A stretch of DNA of 41,224 nucleotides, taken from the NCBI GenBank assembly GCA_949293335.1, contig CASFDA010000025.1:1-41224 (forward strand), given 5' to 3'. The stretch comes from an uncultured Spirochaetales bacterium (GTDB taxonomy: Bacteria > Spirochaetota > Spirochaetia > Sphaerochaetales > Sphaerochaetaceae). This document shows positions 15,829 through 24,585 of the stretch, in pieces (positions within the stretch are counted from its first letter, which is position 1; every line of letters begins with the position of its first letter). The translations under genes and the position numbers were made by a program. The notes beneath the pieces were generated by a model. It did no database searches. It was not told the DNA's origin and worked only from the letters and a program-made list of their open reading frames with translations.

Positions 15829-16797
15829 TTGCGTCTTCCTCTGTCGTCGATGCTGGAAAGGACCAGCTGGTATTCTTTCAATGATGGACCTGTCGGGAAG
15901 GCCCGTTCTTTTGAACCGAGGCTCTCTTCTCCGAGCATCCTGCTTCCTTCTGAATCACTTGACGGACTATGGCATCTTTTTGCCCATACATTTCTTGGAA
16001 TAGGGCATTATACGTCGACCAGCGGACTTAATTGGATTTTTGCAGACATGACGTTCTCGAAAGCAAAGGACCCGTTCATATTCAGAGAAGGCAAGAGCTA
16101 TTACATGCTTTTTGAGGAGCAGAGCTCGTTCGCTGAACGGTTCAGTAAAGGCGATGCGCGGCACAAAGGGTCAAGAATAATGATCTCCTCTTCTGAGGAT
16201 CTTTATTCATGGAGTGAGGCCGAGGTCCTTCTCGATGCGTGGGATCTCGGGCTTTCTGCGTTCAATGTCAACAGCCATATCTCCCATCCCCAGCTTGTGT
16301 TCTTCGAAGGTAAATACAGGTTGTATTTCACATCTGGAGAGATACGGGTCTTTGACAATGGCGAAAAAGTGCCATATGCCCTTTCCCTTGCAGAGAGCGA
16401 TACGTTATTCGGACCATACCGCATCACGTCGAACGCGGTAATCAGGACAGAACCAGACAGTGCTTATCGTTCTCTCTCGATCGGAACATTCAGGATGATT
16501 CCATGTTCAGATGCCATTGCCGCGATAGAGGCATCTGTCTTTTATGACAGGGAAGAAAAGAGAAGCAGATCTGCACTTCTTCTTCTGAAGAGCGAAGATG
16601 GCGAGAACTTCACTTTCATAAAAAAGATGCATGAGACACCTCTTTCTGGGTGGTCTTCCATGATGCTCACATCGCTTGATTTGAAATATCTCGATGCTGA
16701 TAGTACTTGGTATTGCTATTATTCATGTCTCTCCAGGAATGAGAGATTCCATTTCAAGGAAGAGAATCTAGGTCTCCTTCTTGGCCGCGTTCTCTAA
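15829..16797 (+). CDS. Beta-propeller glycosidase-like protein (GH43/GH32/GH130-like fold)
   Basis: A 322-aa protein with the repeated pattern of five-bladed beta-propeller glycosidases: SPSILLPSESLDGLWHLFAH, KDPFIFREGKSYYMLFEE, SHPQLVFFEGKYRLYFTSG and ALSLAESDTLFGPYR. The 'DPF-x-F...YYML/Y' blades are typical of GH43/GH130-like domains. I cannot place the catalytic acid residues with confidence, so activity and substrate are unknown. No signal peptide is seen, so it is probably cytoplasmic. The start is a TTG at 15829, supported by GAGGAGG about 9 nt upstream; the next ATG (15850) has no comparable SD. It begins 3 nt after the small membrane-protein stop and ends the nif3-lspA operon. Confidence 0.7.
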   Translation: MRLPLSSMLERTSWYSFNDGPVGKARSFEPRLSSPSILLPSESLDGLWHLFAHTFLGIGHYTSTSGLNWIFADMTFSKAKDPFIFREGKSYYMLFEEQSSFAERFSKGDARHKGSRIMISSSEDLYSWSEAEVLLDAWDLGLSAFNVNSHISHPQLVFFEGKYRLYFTSGEIRVFDNGEKVPYALSLAESDTLFGPYRITSNAVIRTEPDSAYRSLSIGTFRMIPCSDAIAAIEASVFYDREEKRSRSALLLLKSEDGENFTFIKKMHETPLSGWSSMMLTSLDLKYLDADSTWYCYYSCLSRNERFHFKEENLGLLLGRVL

Positions 16798-16841
16798 TTG
16801 TCAGCTTTCTCTAATCCGGGTAGGGGCTCTAGCATTTGGGG

Positions 16842-17288
16842 ATGAAAATCACCAGACTTGATTCTTTTTCATTCGGTAACTGGAACAAGAAGAGGCTGCT
16901 AATATCCATTTTTCTGATTATCCTTGTGATTCTTGTTCTGATAGTTATTCTTGTTCCATATGTTCTCTCAAGAGTGGATATCGCAAATCCTGTGACGAGA
17001 GAAGACGCCTTTTTCCTTTCTGAGAGCAGATGGACACTCACCGCAGAAGGAAAGGCATTCTTTGCCACGCTTGCAGCACTGTCAGGAGCTGAGGAAATTC
17101 TCTTTTCGTTTGAAGGTGAGGAATTCATCCTTTTCCTGCTATCAGAGCGTGGTGTCTGGAATACGGATCTAGTGTTCTCCGAACTTGGTTTCCGGTTCCC
17201 GTTTGCAGATTATTACATCTATCCCGAAGAGGATGTGCTTATCCTCTCCGGAGATGATGAAGTATTGGAAATTGCAAAAAGGGGATGA
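16842..17288 (+). CDS. Hypothetical membrane-anchored protein (148 aa)
   Basis: I do not recognise a family. The N-terminus has a basic stretch (FGNWNKKR) and one long hydrophobic segment (about 19-43). A mixed domain of about 100 residues follows, probably outside the cytoplasm by the positive-inside rule. Repeated short hydrophobic strands with acidic turns (EEILFSFEGEEFILFLLSE, YPEEDVLILSGDDEVLEI) suggest a small alpha/beta or beta domain. There is no SD before the ATG at 16842; TAGCAT (16830-16835) ends 6 nt upstream, the same spacing as in other leaderless candidates here. Its stop codon abuts that of the convergent M18 peptidase with no gap. Confidence 0.7.
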   Translation: MKITRLDSFSFGNWNKKRLLISIFLIILVILVLIVILVPYVLSRVDIANPVTREDAFFLSESRWTLTAEGKAFFATLAALSGAEEILFSFEGEEFILFLLSERGVWNTDLVFSELGFRFPFADYYIYPEEDVLILSGDDEVLEIAKRG

Positions 17289-18593
17289 TCACTTGCCGAT
17301 TTTCAGGAATGCGGCATATGCCTTTTTCGCGCTCTTGATGTCCTCTGTTGATGTGATTTCGTATGGGGCGTGCATAGACATTACTGCAACCCCCGCGTCA
17401 ATTACGTTCATTCCGTAACGAGATGCGTATTTTGCAATCGTTCCACCTCCGCCAACGTCAACTTTTGAAAGTTCTGCCATCTGATATGGAACTCCATCTT
17501 CGTCAAGCGCTTTCCTGATTTTTGCCACAAACTCCGCGTCTGCGTCTGAAGCTCCTGCCTTTCCCCTTGCTCCGGTATATTTGTTGAATTCAAATCCACA
17601 TCCGAGCTTTGAGGAGTTCATCTCATCAAACAAGGATGCATTCAGCGGATCATATGCACTGTTCACATCGCTTGAGAGCATCATCGAGTTCCTCATTGCC
17701 CTGTGGAATGTAACTCCGCTGTCCAGAGACAGGCGTGAAAGGACTTCCCAGACTGCATTCTCGAGCAATAGCCCGTTCATGCCGCTTGAGCCATCAGATC
17801 CAATTTCTTCCTTGTCTGCAAGGACAAGTGCAAGTGTCTTCTCCTCATTGTCGCTCTCGAAGAAAGCTTCCATGCTTGTGAATGCACATACCCTGTCATC
17901 CTGTCCATATCCGATTACCATGTCCTTGAGCGGCCCGAGATACTTAGCCCTTGCGCTTGGAACGACCTCGAGTTCTGCCGATGCAAAATCTTCATCTGAA
18001 AAGCCATACTTTTTCTCCAGATATGAAAGGACATTATTCTTTCCTGCGTCCTTCTCTCCTTCTTTTCCCAAGGCTACGATCAGGTCCAGGTCCTCTCCAT
18101 CTACAAACTCCGCGGCAGTTTTCTTCATCTGTTCATGTGCGACATGCGGCAGAATATCTGTGATCGAGAATGTGAACTCATCTGACTCTTCTCCCATGAC
18201 AACGTCAATCTTCTCTCCGTCCTTTTTTACCACAGTGCCATGGATCGCGAGCATCCCTGTAAGCCACTGGTACTTCTTTATGCCTCCGTAGTAATGGGTG
18301 TTGAGATATACAATTCCACCTTTTTCATAGAGCGGCCTCATTTTCAGGTCGAGTCTCGGGCTATCTATATGGGCACCGAGAATAAGCATGCCGTTCTCGA
18401 TGTTCTCCTTTCCGATTCTGAATAGGATGAGAGCCTTGCCATGTACGTTCATGTAACACTTGTCGCCGCTTTTAAGCTCTTTTATTTTCTCAATATCCAG
18501 AAAACCATTCTTCTCGGCTTCCCTGATCACGCTTTTCGCGACTTCCCTCTCGGTCTTGTTCTCGCTTATGAATTTTATATATCTGTCTACCAT
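17289..18593 (-). CDS. M18-family metallo-aminopeptidase
   Basis: A 434-aa cytoplasmic peptidase of the M18 (aspartyl aminopeptidase, ApeB/DAP2) family, releasing N-terminal residues, classically Asp or Glu. Metal ligands and catalytic residues are visible in order: H75 in GAHIDSPR, D232 in GQDDRV, E262/E263 in DKEEIGS, D309 in SSDVNSA and H408 in SMHAPYE. Length is normal for the bacterial family. GGAGACAACT precedes the ATG, so this is an SD-led start. The promoter (TTTCCA-N17-TATAAT) overlaps that of the divergent DUF2238-like gene. The 3' end abuts the previous gene. Confidence 0.93.
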   Translation of the reverse strand: MVDRYIKFISENKTEREVAKSVIREAEKNGFLDIEKIKELKSGDKCYMNVHGKALILFRIGKENIENGMLILGAHIDSPRLDLKMRPLYEKGGIVYLNTHYYGGIKKYQWLTGMLAIHGTVVKKDGEKIDVVMGEESDEFTFSITDILPHVAHEQMKKTAAEFVDGEDLDLIVALGKEGEKDAGKNNVLSYLEKKYGFSDEDFASAELEVVPSARAKYLGPLKDMVIGYGQDDRVCAFTSMEAFFESDNEEKTLALVLADKEEIGSDGSSGMNGLLLENAVWEVLSRLSLDSGVTFHRAMRNSMMLSSDVNSAYDPLNASLFDEMNSSKLGCGFEFNKYTGARGKAGASDADAEFVAKIRKALDEDGVPYQMAELSKVDVGGGGTIAKYASRYGMNVIDAGVAVMSMHAPYEITSTEDIKSAKKAYAAFLKIGK

Positions 18594-18613
18594 AGTTGTC
18601 TCCTTGGTGGAGG

Positions 18614-18642
18614 ATTATAGACAATGTCCGCTTTTATGGAAA
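18614..18642 (-). promoter_or_regulatory. Predicted promoter of the M18 aminopeptidase, overlapping the divergent promoter
   Basis: Minus strand TTTCCA (18642-18637), 17-nt spacer, TATAAT (18619-18614). On the plus strand the same hexamer (TGGAAA, 18637-18642) is 17 nt upstream of TAGACT (18660-18665), which ends 6 nt before the ATG at 18672. Confidence 0.55.
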
Positions 18643-18671
18643 CATGAGAGAAAATACGATAGACTTTCAGC

Positions 18672-19451
18672 ATGAGATGGACGACGAATTGGAAAAACAA
18701 GGATCCGTACTTAGTGGCAGTATATGTCATACTCCGGCTTCTTGTTGTCCTGATCATAGTCAATCAGGCTAGGAACGGAAATTATGAGAATGTGTTCTAT
18801 GGTCTAATTGCCTTGATTCTGTTCACGCTTCCGTCATATTTTGAACATAGATTCATCATCGATATTCCTGATACGCTGGAAGCCATAATACTAATTTTCA
18901 TATTCGCTGCCGAGATACTGGGTGAGATAGGGGCCTATTACCAGAAGGTTCCTTTCTGGGACACGATGCTTCACACAGTCACCGGTTTTCTCTCTGGCGC
19001 CATAGGCTTTTCCCTTGTGTCTTTGCTGAATAGGGAAACGGACAGTTTCAATCTTTCCCCTTTTTACCTTGCATTCGTCTCTCTCTGCTTTTCGATGTTC
19101 ATCGGCGTGATGTGGGAATTCATCGAGTTCTTATTCGACTGGTTTCTCTCCACAGACATGCAGAAGGATACTATAATAAATACTATAAACACGGTTCTTC
19201 TCGATGAGAGCAAGACCAATACGGTTGTCCATTTGAGGAATATTACCGAAGTCAGTGTGAATGGCATGGACCTCGGAGTAGGTGGGTACATCGATATAGG
19301 ACTCATCGATACGATGAAGGATCTGGCGGTGACTTTGCTTGGATCGGTTTCCTTCTCTGTTTTCGGTTACTTCTACGAAAGATCCTATCCAAATGGTAAA
19401 CTGGTTTCAAACCTGATCCCCAAGGTCAGGAAGGAAGAGGAAGAGAAATGA
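18672..19451 (+). CDS. Multi-spanning membrane protein, DUF2238/YjdF-like
   Basis: A 259-aa protein with about six membrane segments: 16-33, 42-56, 65-80, 102-118, 133-153 and one near the C-terminus. Motifs resembling the DUF2238 (YjdF) family are FWDTMLHTVTGFLSGAIGF and MFIGVMWEFIEFLFDWF, then DIGLIDTMKDLAVTLLG. The family has no established function. There is no SD before the ATG, and TAGACT ends 6 nt upstream, so it may be leaderless. The stop overlaps the next start as ATGA (19448-19451), coupling it to a probable outer-membrane protein. Confidence 0.8.
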   Translation: MRWTTNWKNKDPYLVAVYVILRLLVVLIIVNQARNGNYENVFYGLIALILFTLPSYFEHRFIIDIPDTLEAIILIFIFAAEILGEIGAYYQKVPFWDTMLHTVTGFLSGAIGFSLVSLLNRETDSFNLSPFYLAFVSLCFSMFIGVMWEFIEFLFDWFLSTDMQKDTIINTINTVLLDESKTNTVVHLRNITEVSVNGMDLGVGGYIDIGLIDTMKDLAVTLLGSVSFSVFGYFYERSYPNGKLVSNLIPKVRKEEEEK

Positions 19452-20299
19452 GGAAAGTTGCTCTTTTGCTTATGATGCTCGTTCTGTCTTTGTCGCTCTC
19501 TGCGGCAACTTGGGTATGGTCTAGTCCATACACGAATGTGACCGATTACCGATATCAGCTGGGGAGCCAGGATGAGGACGGATGGACATATGTGGACTCA
19601 TCGGTTGAATCACTGCATATGAATATAAACAGGGACGAGACACTTTATGTCCAGCTTTCAATCGATGGCGGACATACATGGAGTCCGTCGGGAATGGCAA
19701 CATTCATGGAGTATGCTCCATTGGCTGAACCTCAGTTCCGCTCAGAATACGAAGCCTTCATGCCATATAATGCCGCCAGAAAGTACCAGACTATGATTGA
19801 TGCCTTCATCGGCTTCGATTTCTCTTCCACTGTCAATTATACGATAGGGGGAGTTCTGGCATTCAAGAATGTCTATAGTCCGAATGCTTGGTTCGGGCTC
19901 AGTGTGAATTTATCAGGAGGTGCGATTGCTGCGCCAGGTGCGGGAACAGATCTCTGGACGATCCTCTGGGACGGGAACCTTGGAAAACCTGAGTATTATG
20001 ACATGAGATATTTTACTGATGCAGGGCTCTATTTCGATTTCTATGTGAGAGATTTCGATTTCGCGATTGGCCTTGGTGTCGGCACTCATTTCTTTGAGAA
20101 CGATGGGGCGATGGTCTCCCTGATGGAAGTAGGAACATACAACATGAACATTTATCTCTTTGCTTCTGCTTCTCTAGACAGGTATTTTGGTTCAGTCTTC
20201 CATATCGGGCTTGGCTACAAGTTCAAGTATTCGCTTGGGCAAGGTGGTTCGATGGAGCTCGGTCACAGTGCGAACTTCCATATGGGAGTGACTTTCTGA
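19448..20299 (+). CDS. Probable outer-membrane beta-barrel protein
   Basis: A 283-aa protein with a clear signal peptide (MRKVALLLMMLVLSLSLSAA, cleavage after SAA). The mature part has alternating hydrophobic/polar strands rich in Tyr, Phe and Gly, and it ends FHMGVTF with the terminal Phe typical of BAM-assembled barrels. The mid region has repeated barrel-like strands (GLYFDFYVRDFDFAIGLGVG, IGLGYKFKYSLGQGG). No lipobox cysteine is present. The N-terminal 70 residues (DGGHTWSPSG) look like a beta-sandwich. Function is unknown: porin-like or adhesin-like roles are both possible. It is translationally coupled to the DUF2238-like gene and followed by a bidirectional terminator. Confidence 0.75.
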   Translation: MRKVALLLMMLVLSLSLSAATWVWSSPYTNVTDYRYQLGSQDEDGWTYVDSSVESLHMNINRDETLYVQLSIDGGHTWSPSGMATFMEYAPLAEPQFRSEYEAFMPYNAARKYQTMIDAFIGFDFSSTVNYTIGGVLAFKNVYSPNAWFGLSVNLSGGAIAAPGAGTDLWTILWDGNLGKPEYYDMRYFTDAGLYFDFYVRDFDFAIGLGVGTHFFENDGAMVSLMEVGTYNMNIYLFASASLDRYFGSVFHIGLGYKFKYSLGQGGSMELGHSANFHMGVTF

Positions 20300-20343
20300 G
20301 ATTCTGTACAAAATCTTCAGCTGCATGCTGGGAATATGAAAAT

Positions 20344-20382
20344 AGGCTGTCTCCTTTATTTTTGGCGACAGCCTTCTTTTTT
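20344..20382. terminator. Bidirectional terminator between the outer-membrane protein gene and metK
   Basis: 8-bp stem AGGCTGTC / GACAGCCT around a T-rich loop of about 15 nt. TTCTTTTTT follows on the plus strand and TATTTTC on the minus strand. It serves both convergent genes. Confidence 0.75.
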
Positions 20383-20396
20383 CTGGATTGAGAGAC

Positions 20397-21551
20397 TTAC
20401 TTCAAAAGTGATTTGAACTTTTTCAGTGCCTTTTCATCTATCTTTTCCCATGGATAGTTCTCTTTCCCGAAATGACCTTTTCTCGCAGTCTCAAGATAGA
20501 TCGGATTTCTCATGTGGAAACGATTGATGATCTGATCAGGTCTGAGATCAAACGTCTCTTCAATGGTTTCGAGAAGCTTTTCTTCCTCGACCTTTCCTGT
20601 TCCGAATGTATCAATGTAGAGAGATAGTGGCTTTGCAACTCCGATGGCATAGGAAATCTGGAGTTCACACTCATCAGCACAGCCAGATGCCACTATAGTC
20701 TTAGCGATGTTTCTCAGCGCATAGGATGCAGATCTGTCGACCTTTGAAGGATCTTTTCCTGAGAATGCGCCACCACCATGGCGTGCCTTTCCGCCATATG
20801 TATCGACGATGAGTTTTCTTCCCGTCACGCCTGTATCTGCAGCAGGCCCGCCGAATACGAACCTTCCTGTCGGGTTGATGAAGATCTTCGTGTTCTCGTC
20901 AAGCATGGCAGAAGGAAGTGCTTTCCTGATGACTTCTCTCTCGATATCCTCTCTGAGTTTTCCTAACTCCACATCAGCATCGTGCTGGGAAGAGACAACG
21001 ACAGCCTCGATTCTCTTTGCTGTCCTTCCATCATATTCAACGGTTACCTGACTCTTTCCGTCTGGTCCGAGATATGGCAGAGTACCGTTTTCCCTTTTCT
21101 CGGTGAGCATGTCTGTAAGGGACCTTGCGAGCATCAGGGGAAGTGGCATGAGCTCTTCTGTCTCTGAAGATGCATAGCCGAACATGATGCCCTGATCTCC
21201 TGCACCGCTGGAATCCTTCTCGTCATATGAGGAATCTACTCCCATTGAGATGTCTGGGGACTGAGCATGAATTGTGCATGTGATGTAGGCATTGTCTGTA
21301 AATCCATAAGAACTTTTGGTGTATCCGATTTCACGGATTACCCTGCGGGCAGTTTCCACATAGTCTACTTTGGCTTTGCTTGTTATTTCGCCCATTATGT
21401 GCACGGCACCAGGCTCACAAGTCACCTCGCATGCGCATCGTGCCTTCGGATCTTCTTTGAGAAGCTCGTCCAGTATTCCATCTGCAATCTGATCGCAAAC
21501 TTTGTCCGGATGACCCTTTGTCACCGATTCACTGGTAAAATATCTGATCAT
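20397..21551 (-). CDS. metK: S-adenosylmethionine synthetase
   Basis: Makes SAM from methionine and ATP. The 384-aa protein has all the family signatures: SESVTKGHPDKVCDQIADG (methionine and ATP site), GAGDQGIMFGYA (hexapeptide-type motif) and GGGAFSGKDPSKVDRSA (P-loop-like phosphate-binding motif). Full length and intact. The ATG at 21551 is chosen because GAGGAAAG sits 2-8 nt upstream and the protein begins MIRYFTSESV as in homologues. The open frame continues to 21677 only through leader sequence. The leader holds a small inverted repeat (GCAAGA...TCTTGC, 21609-21625). I do not see a recognisable SAM riboswitch in the 141-nt gap to the divergent HAD gene. Confidence 0.97.
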   Translation of the reverse strand: MIRYFTSESVTKGHPDKVCDQIADGILDELLKEDPKARCACEVTCEPGAVHIMGEITSKAKVDYVETARRVIREIGYTKSSYGFTDNAYITCTIHAQSPDISMGVDSSYDEKDSSGAGDQGIMFGYASSETEELMPLPLMLARSLTDMLTEKRENGTLPYLGPDGKSQVTVEYDGRTAKRIEAVVVSSQHDADVELGKLREDIEREVIRKALPSAMLDENTKIFINPTGRFVFGGPAADTGVTGRKLIVDTYGGKARHGGGAFSGKDPSKVDRSASYALRNIAKTIVASGCADECELQISYAIGVAKPLSLYIDTFGTGKVEEEKLLETIEETFDLRPDQIINRFHMRNPIYLETARKGHFGKENYPWEKIDEKALKKFKSLLK

Positions 21552-21692
21552 AACTTTCCTCAGGGCTTTGTTGAAATTCAAATGCAACCAAAGTATGATT
21601 CCATTGATGCAAGATACTCTCTTGCTAAAACCCATCCTCTGACAATTATGCTCAGAAACTGATATTTCATCAACCATTGGGAGAGCAGTGCC

Positions 21693-22499
21693 TTGAGTGG
21701 AAAAGAAAAATGTTTTTTCCTTGATATCGACGGAACGATATTGCCAGTTGGAAAGAAAGTCCCTGAAAGCGCGGTTGAGGCGATCAGAGATCTGCGTGCA
21801 TCCGGTTCTCTTGTATTCATCGCAACAGGCCGTGCCCTTTCGGAATTCCCGGATCTTTCGCCTCTGGAGTTTGATGGCCTTGTCTATTCTGCTGGTGCTG
21901 CTGCTGTCGTTAAGGACAAAATGGTTACAGATATCGTTGTTCCTGAGGCAATGAACAAAGAGCTCACAAAGTATTTTGAGAGACGAAATCTATTCCCGAT
22001 GTTCCAGTGTGATAATGGTACATACATGAGTGAAGAGACTTATGATCTCTTTTACAAATATATTGGGGGAAAACTTGATATTAATGGACTCAGGAGGGGA
22101 GAGGAGATGCCTCCTGATGCAAAACTGAGGAAATATCTTGTACTTTCTTCCCCTGACGGCTTTCCCTGTTCTTCTATCTCTCGTGAGCTTGTTGATGGTT
22201 TTGTGCTCATTCCTAACACTATGGGGCTCTCACAGGCTCTGATGTGTGAGATACAGCTTTCATGGACGACAAAACTCAGCGGAATCAAGAATATCATGGA
22301 TTACCTCGGCATTGACATGAAATATTCTGTCGCGATCGGTGACGGGGATAACGATGTGGAGATGATAGCGGGCGCAGGCATCGGGATTGCAATGGGAAAT
22401 GGATGCGAAAGTGCGAAGAAGGTCGCCACTTATGTTGCAAAGGATATCGAGGATGACGGCCTTGCTGATGCGATCCACTATGCTCTCAGGAGGATCTGA
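21693..22499 (+). CDS. HAD-superfamily phosphatase, Cof/type IIB
   Basis: A 268-aa Cof-type HAD hydrolase, probably a sugar- or nucleotide-phosphate phosphatase. Motif I is FLDIDGTILP (nucleophile and second Asp), motif II is FIATGR, and motif III/IV is VAIGDGDNDVEMIAGAGIGIAMGNG, with the C2-type cap between them. Substrate cannot be read from sequence. The start is a TTG at 21693, supported by GGGAGAG ending 7 nt upstream; no in-frame ATG exists before motif I. The stop codon shares a base with the ATG of the TetR-family gene (TGATG), so the two form an operon. Confidence 0.9.
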   Translation: MSGKEKCFFLDIDGTILPVGKKVPESAVEAIRDLRASGSLVFIATGRALSEFPDLSPLEFDGLVYSAGAAAVVKDKMVTDIVVPEAMNKELTKYFERRNLFPMFQCDNGTYMSEETYDLFYKYIGGKLDINGLRRGEEMPPDAKLRKYLVLSSPDGFPCSSISRELVDGFVLIPNTMGLSQALMCEIQLSWTTKLSGIKNIMDYLGIDMKYSVAIGDGDNDVEMIAGAGIGIAMGNGCESAKKVATYVAKDIEDDGLADAIHYALRRI

Positions 22500-23137
22500 T
22501 GGAAGAGATCAGGGAGAGAAAGAAGAGCGAATACAGGAGTTCCAGGCGCAGCAAGACGCTGATCAAGACAGCGCTTCTGAAACTCATGCATGAGAAGAAG
22601 TTCGAGGATATCACGGTGACCGATATTGTGCGCGTGGCCGATATAAATCGCGGAACATTCTACGCCCACTATTCGAATGTGCAGGATGTGATTACAAAGA
22701 TGCAGGAAGAGATGATGGTGACTCTGGTTTCCTCGTTCGGCCGTTTCCCGGCAGATGAAGTGCTGTCCAATCCCCGTCCCATCCTGGATGCGATCGCAAC
22801 TTTTCTCGTTAAGGACAAGGGGTATTACAAACTCCTTTTCTCTCTTCCTGGTATCTATGATTACATTTCAAAGAACAAGAATGTCCTTATCGGTTATTTC
22901 CTCTCCTCATCCGTCGCACATGCGATGATTTCTTTGGGGAAGAGGAATGAGATGATCGCACTCATAGATTTCTGGATTTCAGCTATTCTCAACCTTTATA
23001 TAGATATCGTGCTGGAAAGGGTTCCGATGAGGCTTGACGAGGCTCCTGTATTCATAATGAAACTTGTCAGCCTCAATCCATCCTGGCTGGAACTAATGAC
23101 ATCAGAAGCAGCAGAAGAATCTGAAAAGACAGAGTGA
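22499..23137 (+). CDS. TetR/AcrR-family transcriptional regulator
   Basis: A 212-aa protein with an N-terminal TetR helix-turn-helix ([20 protein letters not shown], then [15 protein letters not shown], about residues 24-60). A helical ligand-binding or dimerisation domain follows. The spacing resembles the TetR subgroup that includes DhaS-like regulators, but the effector is unknown. A likely target would be its own operon with the HAD phosphatase. It begins one base inside the HAD stop codon. The 3' end overlaps the convergent J-domain protein by 36 bp, and no terminator is visible between them. Confidence 0.87.
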   Translation: MEEIRERKKSEYRSSRRSKTLIKTALLKLMHEKKFEDITVTDIVRVADINRGTFYAHYSNVQDVITKMQEEMMVTLVSSFGRFPADEVLSNPRPILDAIATFLVKDKGYYKLLFSLPGIYDYISKNKNVLIGYFLSSSVAHAMISLGKRNEMIALIDFWISAILNLYIDIVLERVPMRLDEAPVFIMKLVSLNPSWLELMTSEAAEESEKTE

Positions 23138-23791
23138 CAGACAGCACGAGAAGAGATTTCCTCCTCCGCGATATACAGTCCTGTAAGTGTTATAGTTGTT
23201 CCTCTGGTTCATAAATACATTCAGATAATCCCTGTATTTCTGATTTCCCGGATCCATTTCCGACGCTTTTCTCATGGCCCTTTCTGCCTCAAGAGAGTTT
23301 CCGAGGCGCTTTTGTACAATTGCATACATGAAGAACCATTCTGCCGTCCTGAGGGAAAGAGGAATGGCGTTTAGTTCACTCAGTGCCCTGTTGAATCTTC
23401 CCATCTGGAATAGGGCCTCGGCACGTTTCAAGCTAGGTTCTGAGCCATATCGCCTGTTGAAGTCATTTTCATCAAAAGCATCCTCAAACCCGAAACCTGA
23501 CCACTGGAATGGTCCATTCTGATATGTCCAGTTGTAGTTGCCGCCATACGAATTCCCATTGCCGTAAGGATTCCCCTGATAGTTCTGTCCGCCTGTCTGA
23601 TAGGAACTTGCAGTTCCATTCATGATCGCATCATAGGCTTCATTGACCTTCTTCATCATCTCCGCGGCCTCGGGGCTGTTTCCATTGAGGTCCGGGTGGT
23701 ATTTCTTCGCGAGGCTCTTGTAGGCTTTCTTTATCTCATCCTCGCTAGCATTGCGATCCACTCCCAGGATCTTGTAAGGATCTTCAGTCAT
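23102..23791 (-). CDS. J-domain protein with TPR-like region and Cys-rich C-terminus
   Basis: A 229-aa protein. It has an N-terminal J domain (residues 3-60) with the HPD motif at 32-34, so it can stimulate a DnaK-type Hsp70. A Gly/Asn/Tyr-rich linker (about 65-100) is followed by two TPR-like helical pairs ([42 protein letters not shown]-like). The protein ends in a hydrophobic tail with five cysteines ([15 protein letters not shown]). It lacks the G/F plus zinc-finger architecture of DnaJ itself. The gene begins 8 nt inside the end of the DUF5685 gene, the last of three co-directional genes. Its tail is encoded in the 36-bp overlap with the tetR gene. Confidence 0.85.
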   Translation of the reverse strand: MTEDPYKILGVDRNASEDEIKKAYKSLAKKYHPDLNGNSPEAAEMMKKVNEAYDAIMNGTASSYQTGGQNYQGNPYGNGNSYGGNYNWTYQNGPFQWSGFGFEDAFDENDFNRRYGSEPSLKRAEALFQMGRFNRALSELNAIPLSLRTAEWFFMYAIVQKRLGNSLEAERAMRKASEMDPGNQKYRDYLNVFMNQRNNYNTYRTVYRGGGNLFSCCLSLCLFRFFCCF

Positions 23792-24584
23792 TTAGTTTGT
23801 CCCATTTCGTATTCTTCCAGATTCCACCATAGAGGATGTTTCTCAGGATATTTATGTTATCATCAAGGGGAAGCTTTTCAAATGCCATGGAGGCATCTGA
23901 CGCAGCAGAAAAGAGAAGTTCCCCGATTTCGTCTTCTGTCATTCCTACAAGAGGATTGTACTGATTCTTCCTCTCGTCCTTGTGTCTGTCTTCATATGCG
24001 TCGCGGAGGTATGAGAAACGTCCGACAGCATCGCCCAGGGATAAGAGGGTGGGGGAGAAGAAAGGATCATTCATATAGTCAAAGAAACATGCGAGGCCTT
24101 CTGAGAATATTGAAGCCATCATTATTGCGTTCTTCTCATTCTTCTGCTCTCTTTCTGTCAGGATTGAAAGCTGTTTCTCAAGTTTTTTGATCTTGTCTGG
24201 ATATTTTTCCTTTAGCGATGGCATGTATCCAGCTATTCTGGAAAGCCTGTTCTCCTCTTTTCCGTCATCATGCACATGATCAAGAAGTGAGTAGTATGAG
24301 AGAATGACATTTACATCAGCGGAGTACGTTATTGCTTTGGTAATCGTGTAATAGTGCTCCTTGATAGGGTGCACCGCGCATTTTTCTTTCCCTCTTGTTT
24401 CCTCCTCGTTGTAAAGGTCGGACAGAAGCAAAGCAAGGAATACCATGTCATAACTGAGACAGAAAGTGCTCTTCTTCCCATATTGTCTTCCGATCTCATG
24501 ACAAATTCCGCAATAATAGCTCTTATATTTTGAAATCTCTTCTTTTGTCAGATTCTTTCTGCTTGGAGTAATGTAGCCGAACAT
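23784..24584 (-). CDS. DUF5685-family protein
   Basis: A 266-aa all-helical protein starting [16 protein letters not shown], then [14 protein letters not shown] with a CxxC pair. This N-terminus matches what I recall of DUF5685, a family of unknown function in gut Firmicutes and others. Later regions have histidine/acidic helices ([35 protein letters not shown]). The repeated 'D...ED..D' pattern resembles helical isoprenoid-synthase or metal-binding bundles, but I make no functional call. AAGGAGAA precedes the ATG. It lies 1 nt downstream of the zinc-ribbon membrane protein gene and overlaps the J-domain gene. Confidence 0.75.
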   Translation of the reverse strand: MFGYITPSRKNLTKEEISKYKSYYCGICHEIGRQYGKKSTFCLSYDMVFLALLLSDLYNEEETRGKEKCAVHPIKEHYYTITKAITYSADVNVILSYYSLLDHVHDDGKEENRLSRIAGYMPSLKEKYPDKIKKLEKQLSILTEREQKNEKNAIMMASIFSEGLACFFDYMNDPFFSPTLLSLGDAVGRFSYLRDAYEDRHKDERKNQYNPLVGMTEDEIGELLFSAASDASMAFEKLPLDDNINILRNILYGGIWKNTKWDKLND

Positions 24585-24585
24585 T

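Noticed and set aside
17581-18291. Plus-strand 236-codon open frame opposite the M18 peptidase
   Set aside because: Serine/proline-rich shadow of a well-supported gene with all metal ligands; no SD and no recognisable domain.
21552-21692. Possible SAM riboswitch upstream of metK
   Set aside because: Only a 6-bp inverted repeat is visible (21609-21625). I see no SAM-riboswitch core pattern, and the leader is short.
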